From Ramlibacter agri (GTDB taxonomy: Bacteria > Pseudomonadota > Gammaproteobacteria > Burkholderiales > Burkholderiaceae_C), in contig NZ_JABBFX010000001.1 in the NCBI RefSeq assembly GCF_012927085.1, positions 434,001-498,000 of the forward strand: a stretch of DNA of 64,000 nucleotides, given 5' to 3'. The notes under the pieces are model-generated. The model was not told the DNA's origin, ran no database searches, and was given only the letters and a program-made list of their open reading frames with translations. Shown in pieces: positions 15,735 to 26,036 of this stretch (position 1 is its first letter; every line of letters starts with the position of its first letter). Made by a program: the position numbers and the translations under genes.

Positions 15735-15783
15735 CAGCGCCGATTTGCCTCGCTTGCGGGCGCTCAATAAATGCCGCTAAAGT
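15735..15783 (+). ncRNA. SAM-II (SAM-alpha) riboswitch
   Basis: The sequence has the SAM-II layout: AGCGCC and GGCGCT form P1, enclosing GATTTG and GCTTGCG, followed by an A-rich CAATAAATGCC and the conserved GCTAAAG that completes the pseudoknot. SAM-II aptamers occur upstream of methionine and SAM synthesis genes in alpha- and betaproteobacteria. Binding of SAM should turn down metX-metW when SAM is plentiful. A hairpin with a T-tract follows eight bases later. Confidence 0.88.
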
Positions 15784-15790
15784 CCGCCCG

Positions 15791-15827
15791 AACCCGGGCC
15801 GCTTCAGCGGCGCCGGGTTTTTCTTTT
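15791..15827 (+). terminator. attenuator terminator between SAM-II aptamer and metX
   Basis: ACCCGGGCCGC, loop, GCGGCGCCGGGT forms a stem (with one small bulge) followed by TTTTTCTTTT. It directly follows the SAM-II aptamer, so premature termination is the likely output. The T-tract ends only two bases before the metX start codon, which leaves no room for a normal Shine-Dalgarno sequence. Confidence 0.85.
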
Positions 15828-15829
15828 CC

Positions 15830-17002
15830 ATGACGCTCATCGCCCATCCCCAGGCCATGCAGTTCGACGCGCCGCTCCCGCTGCAAAGCGGCGCGCAGAT
15901 CCGCGGCTACTCGCTGGCCTACGAGACCTACGGCACGCTCAATGCCGACCGCAGCAACGCGGTCCTGATCTGCCATGCCCTGAACGCCTCGCACCACGTG
16001 GCCGGCGTGTACCCCGGGCAGGAGCGCAGCGAAGGCTGGTGGGACACCATGATCGGCCCCGGCAAGCCGGTGGACACCGACCGCTTCTTCGTCATCGGCG
16101 TCAACAACCTCGGCTCCTGCTTCGGCAGCACCGGGCCCATGCACGTGAACCCGGACACCGGCCGCGTCTACGGCGCCGACTTCCCGGTGGTCACGGTGGA
16201 AGACTGGGTGAACGCGCAGGCGCGCCTGCTCGATGGCCTGGGCATCGAGCAGCTGGCCGCCGTGATGGGCGGCAGCCTGGGCGGCATGCAGGCGCTGTCC
16301 TGGACCCTGCAGTACCCGCAGCGCTTGCGGCATGCGGTGGTGGTGGCGAGCGCGCCCAACCTCACGGCGGAGAACATCGCCTTCAACGAGGTGGCGCGGC
16401 GCGCCATCGTCACCGACCCCGATTTCCACGGCGGCAACTTCTACGAGCACGGCGTGGTGCCCAAGCGCGGCCTGCGCATCGCGCGCATGGTGGGCCACAT
16501 CACCTACCTGTCGGACGACGTGATGAACGAGAAGTTCGGCCGGCAACTCCGCAACGGCCTGCTCGCGTACACGACGCAGGACATCGAGTTCCAGATCGAG
16601 AGCTACCTGCGCTACCAGGGCGACAAGTTCAGCGACTACTTCGACGCCAACACCTACCTGTTGATCACGCGCGCGCTGGACTACTTCGACCCGGCGATCC
16701 GCACCGAAGGCAACCTGACCAAAGCGCTGGCCGCCGCGCGCGCCAAGTTCCTGCTGGTGAGCTTCACTACGGACTGGCGCTTCTCGCCGGGGCGCAGCCG
16801 CGAGATGGTCAAGGCGCTGCTGGACAACCACCGCGACGTCAGCTACGCCGAGATCGACGCGCCGCACGGCCACGACGCCTTCCTGCTGGAGGACCCGCAG
16901 TACCTGGCGGTGGTGCGGGCCTACTTCGAGCGCATCGCCAGCGAGCCGGCGATGACCGACGCGCCGGTGGTGCGCGACCTGCCCGCGGGAGCCGTCCTGT
17001 GA
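15830..17002 (+). CDS. metX: homoserine O-acyltransferase MetX
   Basis: MetX acylates homoserine with acetyl- or succinyl-CoA in the first committed step of methionine synthesis. The 390-residue alpha/beta hydrolase has the nucleophile elbow GGSLGGMQ (Ser about residue 149), a conserved acid, and the His in [11 protein letters not shown] near residue 345. Conserved blocks include [21 protein letters not shown] and [12 protein letters not shown]. The acyl donor cannot be read with certainty: many betaproteobacterial MetX enzymes use succinyl-CoA. It is controlled by the SAM-II attenuator and overlaps metW by four bases. Confidence 0.95.
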   Translation: MTLIAHPQAMQFDAPLPLQSGAQIRGYSLAYETYGTLNADRSNAVLICHALNASHHVAGVYPGQERSEGWWDTMIGPGKPVDTDRFFVIGVNNLGSCFGSTGPMHVNPDTGRVYGADFPVVTVEDWVNAQARLLDGLGIEQLAAVMGGSLGGMQALSWTLQYPQRLRHAVVVASAPNLTAENIAFNEVARRAIVTDPDFHGGNFYEHGVVPKRGLRIARMVGHITYLSDDVMNEKFGRQLRNGLLAYTTQDIEFQIESYLRYQGDKFSDYFDANTYLLITRALDYFDPAIRTEGNLTKALAAARAKFLLVSFTTDWRFSPGRSREMVKALLDNHRDVSYAEIDAPHGHDAFLLEDPQYLAVVRAYFERIASEPAMTDAPVVRDLPAGAVL

Positions 17003-17583
17003 CCGATCGCGCCACCCTCAAGATCATTGCGGACCTGGTGCCGCAGGGCTCGCGCGTGCTGGACCTGGGCTGCGGCGACGGCGCCCTGCTCGACTTCCTG
17101 CAGCGGGAGCGTGGCTGCAGCGGCTACGGCATCGAGATCGCCGACGAGAACGTGCTGGCCTGCGTCAAGCGCGGCGTCAACGTGATCCAGCTGAACCTGG
17201 ACCAGGGCCTGAAGATCTTCGAGGACGACAGCTTCGACGTCATCCTGCAGATCGACACGCTGCAGCACCTGCGCAATGCCGAGACCATGCTGCGCGAGAC
17301 GGCGCGCGTGGGCAAGCTGGGCATCGTCGCCTTCCCCAACTTCGCGCACTGGCCCAACCGGCTGTCGATCGTCCGCGGCCGCATGCCGGTGACCAAGCGC
17401 CTGCCCTACCAGTGGTACGACACGCCCAACATCCGGGTCGGCACCTTCAAGGACTTCGAGGTGCTGGCGACGCGCAACCGGCTGTCCATCCTCGATGCCT
17501 TCGGGCTGCAGGACGGCGAGGTGCGGCGCGTACTGCCCAACCTCACGGCGAGCACGGCGGTGTTCAAGTTCGAGCGGGGCTAA
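16999..17583 (+). CDS. metW: methionine biosynthesis protein MetW
   Basis: The 194-residue product (GTG start overlapping the metX stop) is a class I methyltransferase-fold protein with the SAM motif [12 protein letters not shown] (about residues 19-30). MetW sits beside metX in many proteobacteria and has been found to assist or activate MetX-type acyltransferases; its own methyltransferase activity is uncertain. The family features IDTLQHLRN and [11 protein letters not shown] are present. The start is fixed by the four-base overlap. The gene closes the SAM-regulated operon and is followed by a repeat-rich gap. Confidence 0.93.
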   Translation: MTDRATLKIIADLVPQGSRVLDLGCGDGALLDFLQRERGCSGYGIEIADENVLACVKRGVNVIQLNLDQGLKIFEDDSFDVILQIDTLQHLRNAETMLRETARVGKLGIVAFPNFAHWPNRLSIVRGRMPVTKRLPYQWYDTPNIRVGTFKDFEVLATRNRLSILDAFGLQDGEVRRVLPNLTASTAVFKFERG

Positions 17584-17590
17584 GGCGGAA

Positions 17591-17662
17591 GGCGGACTTC
17601 CGGACGCAGAAGACGGAGGCGGACTTCCGGACGCAGAAGACGGAGGCGGACTTCCGGACGCA
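17591..17662 (+). repeat. 27-bp tandem repeat
   Basis: Two perfect 27-bp copies (17591-17617 and 17618-17644) and a partial third contain GGCGGACTTCCGGACGCAGA. The third copy runs into the left arm of a larger palindrome. The array lies immediately after metW and has no spacers, so it is not a CRISPR. Confidence 0.9.
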
Positions 17663-17754
17663 AAGGACGCGAAAGCACGCAAAGGTCGCAAAAGAAATCC
17701 AGATGAATTTTTTGCGGCCTCTGCGCAACCTTTGCGTCCTTTGCGTCCGGAAGT
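17650..17754. repeat. long ACGCA-rich palindromic element
   Basis: ACTTCCGGACGCAAAGGACG+C (17650-17670) is the exact reverse complement of 17734-17754, a 21-bp perfect inverted repeat. The interior is an imperfect continuation of the same palindrome, rich in ACGCAAAGG and CTTTGCG. A related element lies at 56465-56554. It fills most of the 193-base gap between metW and denD and could form a very stable hairpin in RNA. Confidence 0.88.
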
Positions 17755-17776
17755 TCTCTCGCGCTATCCTGCGCGC

Positions 17777-18787
17777 ATGAACATCCTCATCACCGGGGGC
17801 GCCGGCTTTCTGGGCGCCCGGCTGGCGCGGGCGCTGCTCGCGGCGGGCAAGCTGTCGCTGCGGGGCGCGCCGGCTCGCGCGATCGAAAGCATTACGCTGG
17901 CCGACCTCGGCCCGGCGCCGGCCGATCTCGCGGCCGACCCGCGCGTGCGTTCCGTGCGGGGCGACCTGCTGGAGCTGGTGCAGCGGCGCGACCTGCCGGC
18001 CGCGGGCACGGACCTGGTGTTCCACCTGGCCGCCGCGGTCAGCGCCGAATGCGAGGCCAATTTCGACCTCGGCATGCGCAGCAACCTCGACACCACGCGC
18101 GCGCTGCTGGAAGCCTGCCGCGCGCTGGGCAGCAAGCCGTTGTTCGTCTACACGAGCTCGCTGGCCGTGTTCGGCCAGCAGCCGGGCGGCAAGCCGATGG
18201 GCCGCGTGGGCGACGACAGCCTGCCGACGCCGCAAGGCAGCTACGGCATCCAGAAGTTCATCGGCGAGCAACTGGTGGCCGACTTCGCGCGCAAGGGCTT
18301 CCTCGTGGGCCGCAGCGTGCGGCCGATGACGGTGAGCGTGCGTCCGGGCCGGCCCAACGGCGCGGCCTCCGGCTTCTTCAGCGGCATGATCCGCGAGCCG
18401 CTGGCCGGCGTGCAGGCGCGCGTGCCGGTCGGGCCCGAAACCGTGGTGGCGATCGCCTCGCCCACCCGCACCGTCGAAGGCTTCATCCGCGCCGCCGAGG
18501 CCAGCGACGCCGACTGGGGGCCGCTCACCGCGATCAACCTGCCCTCGCTGACAACGACCGTCGGCGAAATGGCCGCCGCACTCGAACGTGCCGGCGGTCC
18601 CGCCGCGCGTGCGCTGCTCGATTGGACGCCCGATCCCGCCGTCGAACGCCTCGTGCGCAGCTGGCCGGGAGAAATCACCTGGGACCGCGCCCGCGTGCTG
18701 GGCCTGCGGGCCGATGCCGATTTCGATGCGGTCGTGCGCCAGTACATCGCCGAGAACCCCGAAGCCGTGCGTCTCACGGTCCGCTGA
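17777..18787 (+). CDS. denD: NAD-dependent epimerase/dehydratase, probable D-erythronate dehydrogenase
   Basis: The 336-residue extended short-chain dehydrogenase has GGAGFLG at residues 7-13, a serine in YTSSLAVFG and the YxxxK pair in [10 protein letters not shown]. The motif set [21 protein letters not shown], followed by [13 protein letters not shown], is characteristic of DenD, which oxidises D-erythronate to 2-oxotetronate. The next gene is an OtnI/Hyi-type isomerase, the expected partner. No OtnK kinase or OtnC aldolase is present, so the pathway is incomplete here. TATCCT lies exactly six bases before the ATG with no SD, so the mRNA may be leaderless. Confidence 0.82.
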   Translation: MNILITGGAGFLGARLARALLAAGKLSLRGAPARAIESITLADLGPAPADLAADPRVRSVRGDLLELVQRRDLPAAGTDLVFHLAAAVSAECEANFDLGMRSNLDTTRALLEACRALGSKPLFVYTSSLAVFGQQPGGKPMGRVGDDSLPTPQGSYGIQKFIGEQLVADFARKGFLVGRSVRPMTVSVRPGRPNGAASGFFSGMIREPLAGVQARVPVGPETVVAIASPTRTVEGFIRAAEASDADWGPLTAINLPSLTTTVGEMAAALERAGGPAARALLDWTPDPAVERLVRSWPGEITWDRARVLGLRADADFDAVVRQYIAENPEAVRLTVR

Positions 18788-18789
18788 CC

Positions 18790-19599
18790 ATGCCGAAATT
18801 CGCCGCCAACCTGTCGATGCTCTATCCGGAGCATGCCTTCCTCGACCGCTTTGCCGCCGCCGCCCGCGACGGCTTCCGCGCGGTCGAATTCCTGTTTCCG
18901 TACGAGCACGAGCCGCGCGAACTGGCGGCTCGCCTGCAGGACCACGGCCTGCAGCAAGTGCTGTTCAATGCGCCGCCCGGCGACTGGAACGGCGGCGAGC
19001 GCGGCCTTGCCTGCCTGGCCGGGCGCGAGGCGGAGTTCCGCGCCGGCATCGCCGACGCGCTTCGCTACGCGCAGGCGCTCGCCTGCCCGCGCGTGCACGT
19101 CATGGCGGGCCTGGTGCCGGACGGCCAGGAGCGCGCCGCGCTGCGCGCCACCTACGTCGCCAACGTGCGCTGGGCCGCGGCCGAGGCGGCCAGGCAGGGC
19201 GTGAACCTGCTGCTGGAGCCGATCAACACGCGCGACATCCCGCGTTTCTTCCTCAATCGCCAGGACCACGCGCACGAGTTGGTGCAGGAGATCGGCGCCG
19301 CCAATGTGCAGGTGCAGATGGACCTGTACCACTGCCAGATCGTCGAGGGCGACGTGGCGATGAAGATCCGCCAGTACCTGCCCACCGGCCGCGTCGGCCA
19401 CTTCCAGATCGCCGGCGTGCCGCAGCGGCACGAGCCCGATCTCGGCGAGTTGAACTACGACTACCTGTTCGGCGTGATCGACGAGGTGTCGGCGGCCTGC
19501 GGCTGGGACGGCTGGATCGGCTGCGAATACCGGCCGGCGCGCGGCCCGGCGGCCGGCGGCACATCGCAAGGGCTGGGCTGGCTGCGCAAGTGGCGCTGA
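18790..19599 (+). CDS. otnI: 2-oxo-tetronate isomerase / hydroxypyruvate isomerase family
   Basis: The 269-residue TIM-barrel protein starts [14 protein letters not shown], a hallmark of the Hyi/OtnI group. Likely metal and catalytic residues are visible in [35 protein letters not shown] and GCEYRPA. OtnI converts 2-oxotetronate to 3-oxotetronate in four-carbon acid-sugar catabolism; Hyi isomerises hydroxypyruvate and tartronate semialdehyde. The denD gene two bases upstream favours OtnI. It overlaps the following YigZ-family gene by 10 bases. Confidence 0.82.
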   Translation: MPKFAANLSMLYPEHAFLDRFAAAARDGFRAVEFLFPYEHEPRELAARLQDHGLQQVLFNAPPGDWNGGERGLACLAGREAEFRAGIADALRYAQALACPRVHVMAGLVPDGQERAALRATYVANVRWAAAEAARQGVNLLLEPINTRDIPRFFLNRQDHAHELVQEIGAANVQVQMDLYHCQIVEGDVAMKIRQYLPTGRVGHFQIAGVPQRHEPDLGELNYDYLFGVIDEVSAACGWDGWIGCEYRPARGPAAGGTSQGLGWLRKWR

Positions 19600-20171
19600 C
19601 GCTGGCGCGCCCGGCGACGAGCGAGCTGGTCATCAAGAAAAGCCGCTTCCTCGGCTGCGTGCAGCCGGTGGAAGGGCGCGCGCAGGCGCTGGAGGTCGTG
19701 GCCGGACTGCGGGCCGAACATCCCGGCGCGGCCCACGTCTGCTGGGCGCTGCTGGCCGGCGGGCAATCGGCCGCCAACGACGACGGCGAGCCAGGCGGCA
19801 CCGCCGGCCGCCCCATGCTGGAAGTGCTGCGGCACCAGGACCTGGAAGGCGTGCTCGCGACCGTGGTGCGTTACTTCGGCGGCGTGAAGCTGGGCGCGGG
19901 CGGGCTCGTGCGGGCCTACACCGACGCGGTGGCGCAGGCGCTGCTGCAGGCGGAGAAGCTGCCCTTGCAGAAGCGGGTGCAACTGGCGTGCAGCGTGCCG
20001 TATGCGCTGGAAGGCATGGTGCGGCGCGAGGTGCAGGCTGCCGGCGGGACGCTGGGCGAGGTGACGCATGGGAGCGTCGTGGAGATGGCTTTCAGCGTGC
20101 TGGAGGATGCGGCGGCTGCCCTCCAGATGCGGCTGAACGAAGCCGGCCAAGGGCAACTCGCCTGGCTCTGA
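19590..20171 (+). CDS. YigZ/IMPACT family protein
   Basis: The 193-residue product belongs to the UPF0029/IMPACT family: [17 protein letters not shown] near the N-terminus, [19 protein letters not shown], then [19 protein letters not shown], which are the family's defining blocks. The C-terminal ferredoxin-like domain (DUF1949) is present. The biochemical role in bacteria is not settled; eukaryotic IMPACT regulates GCN2 and ribosome-associated functions have been proposed. The GTG at 19590 overlaps the otnI stop by 10 bases. A downstream repeat hairpin probably terminates the operon. Confidence 0.88.
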   Translation: MALTLARPATSELVIKKSRFLGCVQPVEGRAQALEVVAGLRAEHPGAAHVCWALLAGGQSAANDDGEPGGTAGRPMLEVLRHQDLEGVLATVVRYFGGVKLGAGGLVRAYTDAVAQALLQAEKLPLQKRVQLACSVPYALEGMVRREVQAAGGTLGEVTHGSVVEMAFSVLEDAAAALQMRLNEAGQGQLAWL

Positions 20172-20172
20172 C

Positions 20173-20236
20173 TCGTCATTCCCGCGAAGGCGGGAAACCA
20201 GGGCGCCCTGGCCCCCGCCTTCGCGGGGGTGACGAT
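20173..20236. repeat. paired dRS3-like palindrome between convergent genes
   Basis: GTCATTCCCGCGAAGGCGGG faces an inverted partner, CCCGCCTTCGCGGGGGTGAC, around an inner CCAGGGCGCCCTGG palindrome, so the whole 60-base unit folds back on itself. It lies between the YigZ stop and the DUF72 stop. It is the most complete copy of the repeat seen also at 750, 4637 and 31812 and may serve as a two-way transcription stop. Confidence 0.88.
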
Positions 20237-20982
20237 CAGAGGAGCTGCAGGAAGGACATCGCCGCGGCTGGTGCCCTTTCCTTCGCTCCATTGATGAAGA
20301 ACACGAAAGCCTCGTGCTTCTGGCTGGTCTGCACCCACTGGCGCGCGCCGGTCACCCAGGGCTGCAGGTCCTCCACGCGGTAGCCGGTAGCGCAGTCGGC
20401 GGAACTGCGCATCAGGCGCAGATAGGCCAGGTCGCTGCGCGCATGCGGGATGGACGGGAACTTGTCCGAATCGGTGTAGACCGTGGTGCAGCTGTGTTTC
20501 TGCAGCAGGTCCAGGTAGGCCTCGCTGGAGAAGCTCGGATGCCGCGCATCGATCACGTGGCGCAGCGGCCGGCCGGCCACCTCGCGTGGCAGCAGCTTCA
20601 GGAAGGCCTCGATGTTCTCCGGCACGAACTGCGTGGTCGGCATCAGCTGCCACAGCAGCGGCCCGAGCTTGTCGCCCAGCTCCGCGAGGCCGCTGTTCAC
20701 GAAGCGCTGCACGCCCTCTTCCGCCGTGCCCAGGTCGCGCCGGTGCGTGGTGAAGCGGTGCGCCTTCAGGGAGAAGACGAAATGCTCCGGCGTCTCGTCG
20801 CGCCACTTGGCGAAGGTCGACGCGCCGAAGGTGCTGTAGAAGGTGCCGTTCACCTCGATGGCCGTCACCTGCCGGCTGGCGTAGTTCAGCTCCTTGCTGT
20901 GCGCCAGGCCGGCCGGGTAGAAGTTGTCGCGCCAGGGCTCGAAAGTCCAGCCACCGATGCCGACATGGATGCGCGTGTTCAT
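20236..20982 (-). CDS. DUF72 family protein
   Basis: The 248-residue product is a DUF72 (YecE-like) TIM-barrel protein: VGIGGWTFEPWRDNFYP at the N-terminus, then NGTFYSTFGASTFAKW, FSLKAHRFTTH and YLRLMRSS. The molecular function of DUF72 is not established. The start codon overlaps the upstream gene's stop (ATGA), and no SD is visible, so translation probably depends on the upstream gene. Its stop touches the dRS3-like repeat. Confidence 0.88.
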   Translation of the reverse strand: MNTRIHVGIGGWTFEPWRDNFYPAGLAHSKELNYASRQVTAIEVNGTFYSTFGASTFAKWRDETPEHFVFSLKAHRFTTHRRDLGTAEEGVQRFVNSGLAELGDKLGPLLWQLMPTTQFVPENIEAFLKLLPREVAGRPLRHVIDARHPSFSSEAYLDLLQKHSCTTVYTDSDKFPSIPHARSDLAYLRLMRSSADCATGYRVEDLQPWVTGARQWVQTSQKHEAFVFFINGAKERAPAAAMSFLQLL

Positions 20983-21716
20983 CGAGGAGGTCCCCACAGG
21001 TGAGCGCCCGCATGCGCGGGCTCGGTGATGCCGCGGCGCGGCGCGTTCGACTCGCGCAGCGCGCCATCGGCGTTGATCGCCAGGCCAACGCGGAACTGCT
21101 CCGGCTCCAGGCCCAGCTGCTGCAGCAGCAGCCCCAGGGCGAGGTCGCCGCCCGCGTGCACCAGGTCGGCAAAAGGCCAGTCGAAGCGCCGCATCAGGGC
21201 GAGCGGCACGACCTTCCAGCCGCCGGTGTTGAACAGCACCTGCTGCGGCACCGGCCGCCCGGTGGACCAGGGCTGCTGCGCGACCCAGTTGCGCTGGTCC
21301 TCGGTGACATCCTGCGTGTAGAGCGAGCCGAGCGAACCGCGCACGGTGGCCGTGCGGGTGCTCACCGCCTGCAGCCAGGCAGCCGGGTCGATGCCGGGCA
21401 GCAGGCAGGAGTCGTCGTCGAACCACATCATGTGGGTGGCGTCGCCGTGGTAGCCGGCCAGCAGGCGCCGCATCATCGGGTTCTTGTAGACCTGCGGGTC
21501 CGCGCTCTCGAAATGCACGCCAGGCAGCAGGCCTTCCAGCACCGAACGCGAGCGCCCCGAGACCTCGTTCAGGCCGACGCGCAGGTCCACGCGCCCGGTG
21601 TTCCACAAGGCGCGCAGCGTCCGGCCGCAGCGCAGGGCCAGCTCGGGATGATCGCCGTAGAAGAGTGCGAGGACGAGGAACTTGACCACGGGTGCCGCCG
21701 GGACAACGGCCGCCAT
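20979..21716 (-). CDS. putative glycosyltransferase-like protein
   Basis: The 245-residue product resembles GT-A type glycosyltransferases: a leading strand (VVKFLVLALFYGDHPELALRC), a central acidic motif MMWFDDDSCL that could bind metal and nucleotide-sugar, and a C-terminal region with GGDLALGLLLQQLG. No membrane segment or signal peptide is visible. The family is not certain. I chose the ATG at 21716; GTG at 21689 is an alternative that begins exactly at the first strand. It is translationally coupled to DUF72 and divergent from the M20 peptidase gene. Confidence 0.55.
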   Translation of the reverse strand: MAAVVPAAPVVKFLVLALFYGDHPELALRCGRTLRALWNTGRVDLRVGLNEVSGRSRSVLEGLLPGVHFESADPQVYKNPMMRRLLAGYHGDATHMMWFDDDSCLLPGIDPAAWLQAVSTRTATVRGSLGSLYTQDVTEDQRNWVAQQPWSTGRPVPQQVLFNTGGWKVVPLALMRRFDWPFADLVHAGGDLALGLLLQQLGLEPEQFRVGLAINADGALRESNAPRRGITEPAHAGAHLWGPPR

Positions 21717-21777
21717 CCTAGCCCAGCTGGACGGCGGGCGGTCAAAATGGCGAAATCCGAACCCGCGAGTCCTGCCC

Positions 21778-23244
<1,467 letters not shown>

Positions 23245-23315
23245 GCGTCGCCGCCCGCGCGGCGAAACTTGGGTACTACGTCACAAGAGGCATTGACAGG
23301 CTCAGCCGTGCCGCG

Positions 23316-24182
23316 ATGATCGGCCCGGTGAGCGCGCAGCCGGATTCCACTCTTTCGACCTTCACGGCCAGCGATGGCGAGAACATCGCGGTGCAGGACT
23401 GGCCGTTGCCGGAAGGCCGGGTGCCGCGCGGCATGGTGCTCATCGTCCACGGCCTGGGCGAATACGCGGGCCGCTACGACCACGTCGCCAAGCGCCTGAA
23501 CCATTGGGGCTTCGCGGTGCGCAGCTACGACCAGTACGGGCACGGCGAGTCCGGCGGCATGCGCGGCGGCCTGCCCACGGCCACGCGGCTGCTCGACGAC
23601 CTGGCGGACCTGGCCGAAAGCGCACGCCGGCGCGTGCCCGAAGGCGTGCCGCTGGTGGTGCTGGGGCACAGCATGGGCGGACTGATCGCGGCCACCGCCG
23701 TGGCGCGCCAGCTGCTGCCGGTGGACGCGCTGGTGCTGTCCTCGCCGGCGCTGGGCACGCGCCTGTCACCGCTGCAAAAGATGTTGATGGCCTGCGTGCC
23801 GCGGATCGCGCCGAACATGGCGGTGAGCAACGGCCTGGACCCCGATTTCCTCACGCACGACCGCGCCGTGGTCGACGCCTACCGGGCCGACCCGCGGGTG
23901 CACGACCGCCTCACCGGCCGGCTGGCGCGCTTCATCGTCGACGAAGGCCCGAAAGTGGTGGCCTCGGCGCCGCGCTGGACGGTGCCGACCCTGCTGATGT
24001 ACGCCGGCGACGACCGCCTCGTGGACCCGGCCGGCAGCCGCGCCTTCGCGCAGGGCGCGCAAGGCGGCCCGGTGGAAGCGCACTGCTTCCAGGACCTGTG
24101 GCACGAGATCTTCAACGAGACCGGCGCCGGCCAGGAAGCGGTGTTCCTTACCTTGCGGCGGTGGCTGGACGGACGGTTTTGA
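23316..24182 (+). CDS. alpha/beta hydrolase, monoacylglycerol lipase/lysophospholipase type
   Basis: The 288-residue product is a serine hydrolase with HGLGEYAGRYDHVAK (oxyanion region), the nucleophile elbow GHSMGG at about residues 117-122, a catalytic acid in YAGDDRLVDP and the histidine in LWHEIFNE. These are the Hydrolase_4/PldB-like signatures. No signal peptide is visible. The ATG at 23316 is likely; GTG at 23328 is possible. The last 35 bases overlap, tail to tail, the 3' end of the MFS transporter gene on the other strand. Confidence 0.88.
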   Translation: MIGPVSAQPDSTLSTFTASDGENIAVQDWPLPEGRVPRGMVLIVHGLGEYAGRYDHVAKRLNHWGFAVRSYDQYGHGESGGMRGGLPTATRLLDDLADLAESARRRVPEGVPLVVLGHSMGGLIAATAVARQLLPVDALVLSSPALGTRLSPLQKMLMACVPRIAPNMAVSNGLDPDFLTHDRAVVDAYRADPRVHDRLTGRLARFIVDEGPKVVASAPRWTVPTLLMYAGDDRLVDPAGSRAFAQGAQGGPVEAHCFQDLWHEIFNETGAGQEAVFLTLRRWLDGRF

Positions 24183-25323
24183 GCCCCAGCCAGGCGATCC
24201 CCGCGCCCACCAGCACCACCGGCAGCAGCGAACCCACGTTCAGCCAGGTCCAGCCCTGCGTCGTCACCAGCACGCCCGAGGCGAGCGAGGTGCAGGCCAG
24301 CGTGAGGAACACGAACAGGTTCAGCACCGCCTGCGCGCGGTCCTTCTCCTCCGGCGCGTAAGCCGTCAGCGACAGCGTGGTGCTGCCGGTGAAGACGAAG
24401 TTCCAGCCGACGCCCAGCAAGGTCAGCGCGATCAGGAACTGGTGCAGTTGCACGCCCGAAAGCGCGACGGCGATGCAGCCGGCCAAGAGCGCCACGCCGA
24501 CGCCCATCACGGGCAAGGTGCCGAAGCGCTTGATCAGGTGGCCGGTGAAGAAGCCGGGTGCGAACATGCCGATCACGTGCCACTCCAGCACCATGGCGGC
24601 GTCGGAGAACGGGAGGCCGCATTGCTGCATGGCCAGCGGCGTCGCCGCCATCAGCAGGTTCATCACGCCGTAGCCCAGGCCGCCGGCGGCCGCGGCCACC
24701 AGGAAGGTCGGGTCCTGCAGCAGCTGCGCCACCGTGCGGCCGCCGCCATGCGCCGACTTGCGCTGCACGGGCGGGAAGCGCATGAAAGCCAGCAGCGCCA
24801 TGGCCAGCAGCGCGACGACGGCCAGCGCCAGGTAGGCGCCGACGAAGGGCGCGGAGCCCAGGTCGCGCGTGCGCGCCGCGAGATTGGGGCCGACGATGGC
24901 GCCGATCAATCCGCCGGCCATCACCAGCGACACCGCCTTCTCGCGCATGCCGGGCGCGGCCAGTTCCGCCGAGGTGAAGCGATAGAGGTTGGCGTTGGCG
25001 GCGTAGAAGCCCGCCAGCAAGGTGGCGCCGCACACCAGCCAGAAGTTGTGGGTGGAAGCGGCCCAGGCGCACAGCAGCGCCGACAGCAGGCCCACCACCA
25101 GTCCCAGCAGGAAGGAATTGCGCCGCCCGAGCCGCGCCTGCGCCAGCGCCACCGGCCCGGTGAACAGCGCGCCGCCGACCACGTAGCCCATCACCGGCAA
25201 GGTCGCCATCCAGCCATAGGGCGCCAGCGACAGGCCGACCAGCCCGTTGATGGCGATGAAGGTGACGTTGTTGGTGAGGAAGAGGCCTTGCAGGATGGCC
25301 AGCAGCCACAGGTTGCGATTCAT
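24148..25323 (-). CDS. MFS transporter
   Basis: The 391-residue inner-membrane protein has about 12 hydrophobic helices and the major-facilitator loop motifs in degenerate form (ARLGRRNSFLLG after helix 2, KRFGTLPVMG in the second half). The substrate is not predictable. It is the last gene of an amgK-rsmE-MFS unit: its start overlaps the rsmE stop by four bases (ATGA). The 3' end overlaps the convergent hydrolase gene by 35 bases, so antisense transcripts are possible. Confidence 0.85.
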   Translation of the reverse strand: MNRNLWLLAILQGLFLTNNVTFIAINGLVGLSLAPYGWMATLPVMGYVVGGALFTGPVALAQARLGRRNSFLLGLVVGLLSALLCAWAASTHNFWLVCGATLLAGFYAANANLYRFTSAELAAPGMREKAVSLVMAGGLIGAIVGPNLAARTRDLGSAPFVGAYLALAVVALLAMALLAFMRFPPVQRKSAHGGGRTVAQLLQDPTFLVAAAAGGLGYGVMNLLMAATPLAMQQCGLPFSDAAMVLEWHVIGMFAPGFFTGHLIKRFGTLPVMGVGVALLAGCIAVALSGVQLHQFLIALTLLGVGWNFVFTGSTTLSLTAYAPEEKDRAQAVLNLFVFLTLACTSLASGVLVTTQGWTWLNVGSLLPVVLVGAGIAWLGLKTVRPATAAR

Positions 25324-26033
25324 GCAGCGGTTCCCAGGGTGAGGACGGAGAGCGCAGCCAGCGGCGCCGTTTCGGCCCGCAGCACGCGCGGGCCCAGGTG
25401 CACCGGCTGCCAGCCCCGGGCCAGCGCCGCATCTTCCTCGGCTGGCGCCAGGCCGCCTTCGGGGCCGCTCAGGAGCGTCACCTCGGGCAGGCCGGCATGC
25501 GCTGCCACCGGCCGCGTGCCTTCGCGCAGCGACAGCACCAGGCCAGGCGTGCGCGGCTGCGCGAGCCAGGCCGCCAGCGGCTGCACGGCGTGCACTTCCG
25601 GCACGCGGTTGCGGCCGCACTGCTCGCAGGCGGCGACGGCGATGGCCTGCCAGTGCGCCTGCTTCTTCTGCGCCCGCTCGCCGGCCAGGCGCAGCACGCT
25701 GCGTTCGGCCACCAGCGGCTGGATCGACATGGCGCCCAGTTCGGCCGCCTTCTCCACCAGCCAGTCCATGCGTTCGTTGGCCGGCATGGCCAGCGCCAGG
25801 TGGACGGCGATGCTCGTTTCGCGTTCGACCGGGTCGTGCTGCTCCACCGCCACCCGCACCTCGCTGCGCCCCATGTGGGTGACGCGGGCCAGGTATTCGC
25901 CACCGCGGCCATCGAACAGGGTCAGCCCATCGCCCGGCTGCAGCCGCAGCACCTGCACGTGGCGCGCGGCGCCCGCCGGCAGGGCGAGCTCCAGCCCGGG
26001 GCGCAGCGGCTCGGAGCAGTGGATGCGCGCCAC
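25320..26033 (-). CDS. rsmE: 16S rRNA (uracil-1498-N3)-methyltransferase
   Basis: RsmE methylates U1498 of 16S rRNA using SAM. The 237-residue SPOUT-class protein has an N-terminal PUA-like domain (HVQVLRLQPGDGLTLFDGRGGE) and a C-terminal trefoil-knot domain with LLSGPEGGLAPAEE and a final LGPRVLRAETAPLAALSVL, all family hallmarks. The middle contains MDWLVEKAAELGA. Length is typical. It follows amgK by three bases and overlaps the MFS gene downstream, so the three genes are one unit. Confidence 0.95.
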   Translation of the reverse strand: MARIHCSEPLRPGLELALPAGAARHVQVLRLQPGDGLTLFDGRGGEYLARVTHMGRSEVRVAVEQHDPVERETSIAVHLALAMPANERMDWLVEKAAELGAMSIQPLVAERSVLRLAGERAQKKQAHWQAIAVAACEQCGRNRVPEVHAVQPLAAWLAQPRTPGLVLSLREGTRPVAAHAGLPEVTLLSGPEGGLAPAEEDAALARGWQPVHLGPRVLRAETAPLAALSVLTLGTAA

Positions 26034-26036
26034 GGT

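Noticed and set aside
17591-17662. CRISPR array
   Set aside because: The 27-bp units are directly adjacent without spacers and there are only two and a half copies; no cas genes are nearby.
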